Shown piece after piece: positions 7,010 to 11,197 of a DNA stretch of 11,197 bases. Location: positions 1 through 11,197 of the forward strand of contig CAMOUK010000038.1 of the NCBI GenBank assembly GCA_946626535.1. The letters are read 5' to 3'. The notes under the pieces are model-generated. The model was not told where the DNA came from and made no database searches. It saw only the letters and a list, made by a program, of their open reading frames with translations. The DNA comes from an uncultured Caryophanales bacterium. Its GTDB lineage: Bacteria > Bacillota_I > Bacilli_A > Acholeplasmatales > Anaeroplasmataceae. Positions within the stretch are counted from its first letter, which is position 1. Each line of letters opens with the position of its first letter. A program made the translations under genes and the position numbers.

Positions 7010-7024
7010 TTGTAGAAAAATGCC

Positions 7025-7055
7025 CTTGCCTAAATATACCATTTTAGGCCGGAAG
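7025..7055 (+). promoter_or_regulatory. Probable S6:S18 autoregulatory leader hairpin
   Basis: In the rpsF leader, GCCTAAA (7028-7034) pairs with TTTAGGC (7043-7049), 7 bp with an 8-nt loop. Immediately 3' comes CCG/CGG (7049-7052), then GAAG, which can pair with CTT (7025-7027) to make a lower stem. The CCG is thus a bulge between two helices. Published work on rpsF leaders describes such a bulged CCG hairpin, bound by the S6:S18 complex, which shuts down its own operon. The element lies 6 nt before the AAGGAGGT ribosome site, suitable for blocking initiation. Identification is by eye, without a covariance search. Confidence 0.65.
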
Positions 7056-7077
7056 ACCAAAAGGAGGTAAAGAAAAT

Positions 7078-7365
7078 ATGAAAAAGTATGAAGTAATGTA
7101 CATTCTACGTTCAGATTTAGACAATGAAGCTATTAAGGCTGAGGTTGAAGCTGTTAATAACTTATTTGCTAAAAATGGTGCAAAGGTTTTAGAATGTAAG
7201 GAATGGGGCTTAAGAGAATTAGCATACGAAATAGCTAAGAACAAAAAGGGCTATTATGTATGGGCTTTAGTTGAAGCTTCTAAGGAAGCCGTTTCTGAAT
7301 TTAATCGTGTAGCTAACATTAGCGAAAAGATTATTCGTCATATCGTTGTAGTTGATGGCGAATAA
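7078..7365 (+). CDS. rpsF: 30S ribosomal protein S6
   Basis: Small-subunit platform protein that binds 16S rRNA as a heterodimer with S18. The 95-aa sequence begins MKKYEVMYILRSDLD and contains ECKEWGLRELAYEIAKNKKGYYVWALVEA (about 40-68), the typical S6 central strand and helix, then RVANISEKIIRHIVV near the end. Length is normal. AAGGAGGT at 7061-7068, 9 nt before ATG, is a strong ribosome site. It is the first gene of the operon with ssb and rpsR, each separated by under 20 nt. Control is probably by S6:S18 feedback on the leader. Confidence 0.97.
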   Translation: MKKYEVMYILRSDLDNEAIKAEVEAVNNLFAKNGAKVLECKEWGLRELAYEIAKNKKGYYVWALVEASKEAVSEFNRVANISEKIIRHIVVVDGE

Positions 7366-7381
7366 TTAATGAGGTGATTAT

Positions 7382-7855
7382 ATGAACAAAGTTATAATTA
7401 CTGGAAGAATTACTAAGGACCCTGAGCTTAAATATACTCAAAATGGGCTACCTAACTTAAGATTTGCTATCGCATGCGATAGAGTACAAAGAGATGCAAG
7501 CGGAAATCGTCAAGCTGATTTCATCAATTGTGTAGCTTTCTCACAACAAGCTGATTTCATTAGCCGTTTCATTAAGAAGGGCTATATGATGCTTATTGAA
7601 GGAAGAATTCAAACTGGTCAATTCCAAGGCCAAGATGGACAAGTAAGATACACAACTGATGTTATTGTAGAAAGAGTTGAAAATCTTCAACCTAGAGACA
7701 ATAGCCAAGCTCAACCATCTCAACAAGTTCAACAAAATCCATATCAAGGATATAATAATCCAAGCTATGGCGCTCCACAACAAAACAATTATGCATCAAA
7801 TGATGCTCCACAAAGTTTTGATGTGAATGTTGATGACAATGACTTACCATTCTAA
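7382..7855 (+). CDS. ssb: Single-stranded DNA-binding protein
   Basis: Coats single-stranded DNA in replication, recombination and repair, as a tetramer. The OB fold covers about residues 1-105 (MNKVIITGRITKDPELKY, FINCVAFSQQADFISRFIKKG, MLIEGRIQTG, VIVERVENL). A disordered Gln/Asn/Pro/Tyr-rich linker (about 106-145) follows, and the acidic tip DDNDLPF at the end is the docking peptide for replication and repair proteins. At 157 aa it is a typical replicative SSB. GAGGTGA (7371-7377) lies 4 nt before ATG. It sits between rpsF and rpsR, the classic Bacillota order, which ties its level to ribosomal protein synthesis. Confidence 0.97.
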   Translation: MNKVIITGRITKDPELKYTQNGLPNLRFAIACDRVQRDASGNRQADFINCVAFSQQADFISRFIKKGYMMLIEGRIQTGQFQGQDGQVRYTTDVIVERVENLQPRDNSQAQPSQQVQQNPYQGYNNPSYGAPQQNNYASNDAPQSFDVNVDDNDLPF

Positions 7856-7873
7856 AATAAGGAGGAAATTATA

Positions 7874-8113
7874 ATGCAACAAAATCGTAAGAACGATCAA
7901 AGACGTGGTCGTAAAAAAGTTTGTTACTTTACTCAAAACCATATTGAACACATTGATTTTAAGGATGTAGACTTATTAAAGAAGTTCGTTACTGATAGAG
8001 GCAAAATCTTACCTAGAAGAGTAACTGGTACATCTGCTAAATATCAAAGAAAGCTAGCTATCGCTATTAAGAGAGCTAGACATATGGCTTTATTACCATT
8101 CGTAAAGGAATAA
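7874..8113 (+). CDS. rpsR: 30S ribosomal protein S18
   Basis: Binds the central domain of 16S rRNA together with S6. The 79-aa protein has a basic N-terminal arm ([18 protein letters not shown]), then [18 protein letters not shown], and the conserved [18 protein letters not shown] and [17 protein letters not shown]. Length is normal. GGAGG (7861-7865) lies 8 nt before ATG, and the gap from ssb is 18 nt. As S6's partner it is the likely co-repressor acting on the leader hairpin upstream of rpsF. The operon ends at a strong terminator about 60 nt downstream. Confidence 0.97.
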   Translation: MQQNRKNDQRRGRKKVCYFTQNHIEHIDFKDVDLLKKFVTDRGKILPRRVTGTSAKYQRKLAIAIKRARHMALLPFVKE

Positions 8114-8128
8114 TTAATTAAGATGTGA

Positions 8129-8143
8129 AGTGACGCAATCACT
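8129..8143 (+). other. Gap 8114-8389 after rpsR: contents
   Basis: This 276-nt gap has no convincing gene. A short 5-bp hairpin AGTGA/TCACT with CGCAA loop (8129-8143) lies in the 3' UTR. After the operon terminator (8177-8206) comes very AT-rich DNA with GTAACAGGGTAACACCC (8297-8313), a doubled GTAACA with a 4-bp hairpin, followed by six T. That could be an operator or weak terminator just upstream of the XRE promoter. Otherwise I see nothing. Confidence 0.3.
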
Positions 8144-8172
8144 CGCAAGAAAACGACATAAAAAATAAGTAT

Positions 8173-8186
8173 GAATGACCTTGTTA
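8173..8186 (+). repeat. 14-bp direct repeat, left copy (second copy at 9698-9711)
   Basis: GAATGACCTTGTTA occurs at 8173-8186 and again at 9698-9711, on either side of the XRE/LRR gene. In both places it forms the 5' arm of a transcription terminator, and the sequence upstream is similarly A-rich. The 3' arms differ (GACAAGGTC against GGCAGGGTC). The XRE gene may have entered by recombination at, or with duplication of, the terminator. Independent use of a favoured terminator sequence is the alternative. Confidence 0.6.
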
Positions 8187-8206
8187 GAAATGACAAGGTC
8201 TTTTTT
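8177..8206 (+). terminator. Intrinsic terminator of the rpsF-ssb-rpsR operon
   Basis: GACCTTGTTA (8177-8186) pairs with TGACAAGGTC (8191-8200), 10 bp with one G-U pair, capped by a GAAA tetraloop (GNRA type), and followed by six T (8201-8206). It is a strong terminator. Its left arm with three upstream bases recurs at 9698-9711. Confidence 0.92.
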
Positions 8207-8322
8207 CTAATATAATCAGTCATTACTGGAATTATTTTGAATTAATTAACAATAAATAATGGCTAGAATGGATTTATTATATTATTATTGTTAAAAGTAA
8301 CAGGGTAACACCCATTTTTTGC

Positions 8323-8350
8323 TTGTTTTATCGTTGTTTTTTATTATAAT
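8323..8350 (+). promoter_or_regulatory. Promoter of the XRE/LRR gene
   Basis: TTGTTT (8323-8328) and a perfect TATAAT (8345-8350) are spaced by 16 nt. Start expected near 8357. The ribosome site AAGGGGAA (8374-8381) lies about 9 nt before ATG 8390. Repeated GTAACA upstream (8297-8310) may be an operator, perhaps for the regulator itself. Confidence 0.65.
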
Positions 8351-8389
8351 TAATTTGGTTTTGTTAAATTACTAAGGGGAAATCTTTTT

Positions 8390-9664
8390 ATGGAATTTAA
8401 AGAAAAGTTAAAAGAATTAAGAAAAAATAGAGGGAAGAGTCAAACTGAATTAGCAAAGGAAATTTTTGTTTCAAGAAGTACTATTGCAAAATGGGAAAAT
8501 GGATTGGGCCTTCCAAGTGATGATAATCTAAAATCATTATGTGAATATTTCAATGTTGATGAAAATTATTTCAAAGAAAAAGATGAAAAAGATTGGGAAA
8601 ATTATAAATTATTATTGGTTAAAAGAGCAAAGAAAATTAAAATAATTACAATAACATCATTTATTGTGGCAATATTATTAATCATCAATATAATTAATTT
8701 TTGTTTATTACCTAAAAAAGGAAAAACATTTGAACAAAATGGTAATACATATATTGTACTTGAGAACAAAGAAATATATGGTGAAGGTATAGTTGAATTA
8801 ATAGAAACAAAAAATGATGAAGTTATTATTCCAGATACAATAACAGTTATGGCGAGAATGATTCCTGATACATTTAAGGTTGTTTCAGTTTATACTTCAG
8901 CAGTAGAAGGTAAATCAGTACACTTACCTAGATATTTTGAAAAATTTATGGATTCACGTCCACTTGAAGAATCTGAACTAAAACAATACCCAAAAGAAAC
9001 ACTTGGCATATCAGGAATAAGAATATATGATATGAATTTAGAAAATATTTATGTTTCAAAAGATAATAAATTATATGATTCAAGAGAAGATTGCGGATGT
9101 TTAATTGATAGTTTAACAGATACAATAATTATAAATTCATCTAATTCATTTATACCTAATGGTATAAAGAAAATAGCTTATGAAGGCTTTAATAAATACT
9201 TTTGGGGTAAAGAAACTAAATATGTTATTCCAGATAGTATTGAAAAATTAGATAGTTATGCATTCGGTTATTATTTATTTGATAATGATGTTACAGATAG
9301 TGAGGAAAATAATTTTCACGTTGATTTTATTGATTTTGGTTCAGTTAAGGAGTTAAATGGTTATTTAATGATATATTCTTGGCTACAAGATAACGCAACA
9401 ATCATTCTTCCTAAAACATTAGAAAAAATAGAAAGAACAGCTTTTGTATCTAGCAGTAAACCAAGTGCTGTAAATATTTTTTATGAAGGTACTAAATCAG
9501 ATTGGAATAATGTTAATATCTATAGTAAAAACATCGATGAGAAGAATCTTTATATTGCAGATAACACACAAATAAAAATATATTATTATTCTGAAGCAGA
9601 ACCTGTAGAAAAAGATGTTTATTGGCATTATAATACCAATAATGAAATTGAAATTTGGAAATAA
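8390..9664 (+). CDS. Membrane-anchored XRE-type regulator with BspA-like leucine-rich repeat ectodomain
   Basis: The 424-aa protein joins three parts. Residues 3-60 form an XRE/Cro HTH (LRKNRGKSQTELAKEIFVSRSTIAKWENG is about 10-38; KWENG is the usual mark). A single membrane helix spans about 84-107 (KIITITSFIVAILLIINIINF), preceded by KRAKK, placing the HTH in the cytoplasm. Residues about 110-424 lie outside and carry degenerate BspA-type LRR_5 features: IPDTITVM, YDSREDCGCLIDSLTDT (229-244), IPNGIKKIAYEGF (255-267), IPDSIEKLDSYAF (280-292), LPKTLEKIERTAF (340-352) and IFYEGTKSDWNNV (363-375). The end YYSEAEPVEKDVYWHY is a common C-terminal unit of gut-bacterial LRR proteins. The likely role is a one-component receptor sensing an extracellular ligand; targets are unknown. 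Lys codons are mostly AAA, where neighbours often use AAG. Own promoter and terminator; likely acquired. Confidence 0.85.
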   Translation: MEFKEKLKELRKNRGKSQTELAKEIFVSRSTIAKWENGLGLPSDDNLKSLCEYFNVDENYFKEKDEKDWENYKLLLVKRAKKIKIITITSFIVAILLIINIINFCLLPKKGKTFEQNGNTYIVLENKEIYGEGIVELIETKNDEVIIPDTITVMARMIPDTFKVVSVYTSAVEGKSVHLPRYFEKFMDSRPLEESELKQYPKETLGISGIRIYDMNLENIYVSKDNKLYDSREDCGCLIDSLTDTIIINSSNSFIPNGIKKIAYEGFNKYFWGKETKYVIPDSIEKLDSYAFGYYLFDNDVTDSEENNFHVDFIDFGSVKELNGYLMIYSWLQDNATIILPKTLEKIERTAFVSSSKPSAVNIFYEGTKSDWNNVNIYSKNIDEKNLYIADNTQIKIYYYSEAEPVEKDVYWHYNTNNEIEIWK

Positions 9665-9701
9665 TTTGTAATAAATATTTAATAAAACATAATTATAGAA
9701 T

Positions 9702-9729
9702 GACCTTGTTAATTTTGGCAGGGTCTTTT
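9702..9729 (+). terminator. Terminator after the XRE/LRR gene
   Basis: GACCTTGTT (9702-9710) pairs with GGCAGGGTC (9717-9725), 9 bp with three G-U pairs and a 6-nt loop, followed by TTTTATTTTTG. It is weaker than the rpsR terminator, which shares its left arm. Confidence 0.7.
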
Positions 9730-9737
9730 ATTTTTGT

Positions 9738-9830
9738 TCTGATCCAACCAGCCCACTTCACCAGCCACTTATATATGTTATATATAAAGCCCAGCCATGA
9801 ACGAAACTGTTGCACGGATGACAAAAATTG
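9738..9830 (+). other. GC-richer non-coding patch with CCAGCC repeats and an AT palindrome
   Basis: Between the XRE terminator and the toxin-antitoxin promoter the base composition changes to C-rich DNA. ACCAGCCCACTT (9747-9758) is repeated as ACCAGCCACTT (9760-9770), and a third CCAGCC lies at 9791-9796. Between them an AT core, TTATATA-TGT-TATATAA, can form a hairpin. A 15-codon frame at 9797-9844 starts MNETVARM but stops at once. It could be a remnant of foreign DNA, a recombination site, or a small structured RNA. I do not recognise it. Confidence 0.4.
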
Positions 9831-9840
9831 CTGATGATTA

Positions 9841-9868
9841 TTGAGATATATCAAAATTATGATATAAT
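9841..9868 (+). promoter_or_regulatory. Toxin-antitoxin promoter with probable operator
   Basis: TTGAGA (9841-9846) and extended -10 TGATATAAT (9860-9868, TATAAT at 9863-9868) have a 16-nt spacer. TATATC (9847-9852) and GATATA (9861-9866) form an inverted repeat between the two boxes, and TGATGATTAT is duplicated at 9832-9841 and 9881-9890 around them. Type II antitoxins of this class repress their own promoter by binding such palindromes; that this is the site is inference. Start would be near 9875. Confidence 0.6.
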
Positions 9869-9888
9869 AATGATAGGAGATGATGATT

Positions 9889-10152
9889 ATGCAAAATATT
9901 AGACCATCAGCAGAATTAAGAAATAAGTACAATGAAATATCAAACTTATGTAAGGAAACTAGAGAACCAGTTTATATAACTGTAAATGGTCATGGAGACA
10001 CTGTAATACTAAGTTTAGAACAATTTAATCAAATGCAGGCTAAATTAGAATTATTAAAAATGCTAGCTGAATCTGAAGAAGATGTTAGAAATGGAAGAGT
10101 TGCTCCTGTAGAAGATTCATTTAATGATATTAGAAAGAAGCTTGAACTATAA
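9889..10152 (+). CDS. Type II antitoxin, Phd/YefM family
   Basis: Antitoxin that should bind and neutralise the product of the next gene and repress the shared promoter. PSAELRNKYNEISNLCKETREPVYITVNGHGDTVILSLEQF covers about residues 6-46, the Phd/YefM DNA-binding fold with its typical PS.LR and REPV.IT.NG segments. The rest (about 47-87) is helical and charged, as expected of a toxin-binding tail. I choose ATG 9889 because AGGAG (9875-9879) lies 9 nt upstream and MQNIRPSAELRN matches family starts; ATG 9880 and 9883 are in frame but too close to the ribosome site. The stop TAA shares one base with the toxin ATG (TAATG), the tight coupling usual for such pairs. 87 aa. Confidence 0.9.
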   Translation: MQNIRPSAELRNKYNEISNLCKETREPVYITVNGHGDTVILSLEQFNQMQAKLELLKMLAESEEDVRNGRVAPVEDSFNDIRKKLEL

Positions 10153-10460
10153 TGAGTTATAAAATTATAAGAACTGACAAATTCAATGATCAATTAACTG
10201 ATATTATTATGTATATACGAGATACATTTTCTAAGGAAGAAGCAATAGAATACCTTAATTATCTTGAAACTGTAATAAATAATTTAAAAGACTTTCCAAA
10301 TATTGGCGTTGTACCTAGATACCAATCCATTGCTAAACAAGGATATAGAGCGATTATTTGTAAGCAAAATATCTTGTTTTACAAGATAAATGAAGAAACT
10401 AAAGAAATAATTTTAAATATTATTGTATCTTCAAAAAGAAATTATATAAACTTAATTTAG
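10152..10460 (+). CDS. Type II toxin, RelE/ParE family
   Basis: The 102-aa product has the RelE/ParE fold pattern: MSYKIIRTDKFNDQLTDIIMYI (1-22), a helical hairpin ending in LKDFPNIGVVPRY (45-57), then the strands GYRAIICKQNILFYKINEETKEIILNIIVSSKRNY (64-98). RelE members cut ribosome-bound mRNA; ParE members poison DNA gyrase. The motif LKDFPNIG and the GYRAIICKQNILFYKI core are shared by both branches, and I cannot decide between them. The start overlaps the antitoxin stop by one base, and no separate ribosome site is needed. The stop is TAG. A Nudix gene begins 9 nt later, so the pair may be part of a three-gene operon. Confidence 0.88.
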   Translation: MSYKIIRTDKFNDQLTDIIMYIRDTFSKEEAIEYLNYLETVINNLKDFPNIGVVPRYQSIAKQGYRAIICKQNILFYKINEETKEIILNIIVSSKRNYINLI

Positions 10461-10469
10461 GGTTTATTT

Positions 10470-10985
10470 ATGAGCTTATTATTTGAAATAGATTTTAAAG
10501 ATTATAATCCTAGTTGGAAGATTGTTACTAGACCATCAGCAAGAGCAATCATAATAAAAGATAATAAAGTATATATGATTCATAGTATGAAATATGATTA
10601 TTATGAATTTCCTGGTGGTGGAATTGAAAAAGGGGAATCAATGATTGATTGCCTTATTAGAGAAACCAAAGAAGAGACTGGATTAATCATAAAACCCGAA
10701 TCAATAAAAGAATTTGGTTATGTTCATAGAATACATAAAGATAAATATGATAATGAATTAACATTTGTACAAGACAATTATTATTATCTATGTGATGTGG
10801 AAGATATTATGATTAAGCAATCATTATCCGAAAAAGAAAAAGATGAGAGATTTGTTTTAGAATTAATAGATATTAATACTGTTATTAATGTTAATCGCAA
10901 TAATAATCATGGGCCTGAAAATCTAATAATTATTGATAGAGACACAAAAGTATTAGAGATGGCAGTAGAATATCTAAAAAAATAA
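10470..10985 (+). CDS. Nudix hydrolase downstream of the toxin-antitoxin pair
   Basis: A 171-aa Nudix hydrolase of undetermined substrate. The Nudix box lies at residues 50-72 (GGIEKGESMIDCLIRETKEETGL): Gly50, Glu56, Arg64, Glu65, Glu68, Glu69 and Gly71 are all present. An N-terminal strand region (RPSARAIIIKDNKVYMIHSMKYDYYEFPGGG, 21-51) precedes it, with YYEFPGGG typical of MutT/ADP-ribose-type enzymes. The C-terminal part (about 75-171) is acidic and not diagnostic. TAGGG at 10458-10462 is a poor ribosome site, 7 nt before ATG, and the gap to the toxin stop is 9 nt, so co-transcription and perhaps coupling are likely. It is the third Nudix gene in the window and is not closely similar to the other two. 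A strong terminator follows at 11115. Confidence 0.85.
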   Translation: MSLLFEIDFKDYNPSWKIVTRPSARAIIIKDNKVYMIHSMKYDYYEFPGGGIEKGESMIDCLIRETKEETGLIIKPESIKEFGYVHRIHKDKYDNELTFVQDNYYYLCDVEDIMIKQSLSEKEKDERFVLELIDINTVINVNRNNNHGPENLIIIDRDTKVLEMAVEYLKK

Positions 10986-10989
10986 ATAT

Positions 10990-11060
10990 TATTTGCCTAG
11001 CTTTCCGACTGGCTTTCTCTGTCATCTCTAAACATCGAGCTATGGCGTTAGACAGCTTTT
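10990..11060 (+). other. GC-richer non-coding stretch after the last Nudix gene
   Basis: Bases about 10995-11055 are clearly richer in G and C than their surroundings. CTGT and CTAA (11019-11031) can pair with TTAG and ACAG (11048-11055) around a loop, giving two stacked 4-bp helices with a bulge. Either strand has only short open frames. It may be the 3' UTR of the operon, a decayed gene or a small RNA. No known family recognised. Confidence 0.3.
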
Positions 11061-11092
11061 GTTTTATGACAAATACTATTTCCATAAAACAA
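11059..11092 (+). repeat. 10-bp perfect inverted repeat
   Basis: TTGTTTTATG (11059-11068) and CATAAAACAA (11083-11092) are perfect inverted copies with a 14-nt spacer. It may be an RNA hairpin in the operon's 3' UTR or a protein-binding site. There is no T run after it, so it is not a standard terminator. Confidence 0.5.
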
Positions 11093-11114
11093 TGCATACA
11101 AACTATAACAAATC

Positions 11115-11147
11115 AGACTTATTAACCAATCGTTAATAAGTCTTTTT
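11115..11147 (+). terminator. Strong intrinsic terminator at the end of the toxin-antitoxin-Nudix operon
   Basis: AGACTTATTAAC (11115-11126) pairs perfectly with GTTAATAAGTCT (11132-11143), 12 bp with a CAATC loop, followed by T at 11143-11147. It is the longest perfect stem in the window. It lies about 130 nt after the Nudix stop, so the transcript carries a long 3' UTR or a separate short RNA ends here. Confidence 0.9.
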
Positions 11148-11197
11148 GTTTGAGGAGAAAAGAATTTTCGACGAGTTAAAACCCCTAGATAGTCTAG

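Noticed and set aside
7044..7783. Minus-strand frames opposite rpsF, ssb and also prmC (3617-3850)
   Set aside because: They are antisense shadows of conserved genes with no promoter or ribosome site.
9797..9844. 15-codon frame MNETVARMTKIADDY
   Set aside because: Too short, no ribosome site, no domain; kept only as part of the C-rich patch.
9693..9932. 79-aa open frame on the minus strand
   Set aside because: It runs backward through the XRE terminator, the C-rich patch and the antitoxin start, with no ribosome site and a Trp-rich sequence typical of chance frames in such DNA.
11151..11197. GAGGAG and a CTAGA/TCTAG palindrome at the window end as the start of a new gene or att site
   Set aside because: No start codon follows at the correct distance, and a 5-bp palindrome at a cut-off edge is not evidence enough.

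Overview
The window is AT-rich DNA from a low-GC Gram-positive bacterium (Bacillota/Bacilli, with a flavour of the host-associated Erysipelotrichia and Mollicutes-like lineages). The basis is the strong AT bias, AGGAGG-type ribosome sites, near-consensus TTGNNN-N16/17-TATAAT promoters, and the rpsF-ssb-rpsR order. The GH105 pectin-fragment hydrolase and the BspA-type leucine-rich repeats point to a gut organism; this is inference. All genes run on the + strand. I see no tRNA, rRNA, CRISPR array or complete insertion sequence.

Layout. (1) 1-46: tail of an unidentified gene. (2) 53-2739: galE with its own promoter and terminator, then nudC-like NAD(H) pyrophosphatase and rsuA overlapping by 4 nt, closed by a terminator. 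(3) 2748-6952: a tight run of a 57-aa two-helix membrane protein (possibly leaderless), a MutT-like Nudix hydrolase, prmC, tsaC, a family 2 glycosyltransferase broken by one in-frame TGA, and a GH105 unsaturated glycuronyl hydrolase. (4) 6967-8206: the rpsF-ssb-rpsR operon, with a strong promoter inside a 10-bp inverted repeat and a leader hairpin resembling the S6:S18 autoregulatory element. (5) 8207-11197: an accessory region holding a membrane-anchored XRE/LRR regulator, a Phd/YefM-RelE/ParE toxin-antitoxin pair with a Nudix gene right behind it, two GC-richer non-coding patches, and a strong final terminator.

How the parts fit. Regions 2 to 4 are mostly core translation and housekeeping: rRNA pseudouridylation (RsuA), release factor methylation (PrmC), tRNA t6A formation (TsaC), ribosomal proteins S6 and S18, SSB, and Nudix clean-up enzymes. 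Sugar metabolism is mixed in (GalE, glycosyltransferase, GH105). Region 5 looks acquired: its genes are a signalling receptor and a toxin-antitoxin module, and the XRE gene lies between two terminators that share a 14-bp sequence.

Most worth a second look: the TGA inside an otherwise intact glycosyltransferase; the HTH-membrane-LRR receptor; the toxin-antitoxin-Nudix operon; the unannotated 57-aa membrane protein; and the two regulatory layers before rpsF. None of these proves a new system from sequence alone.
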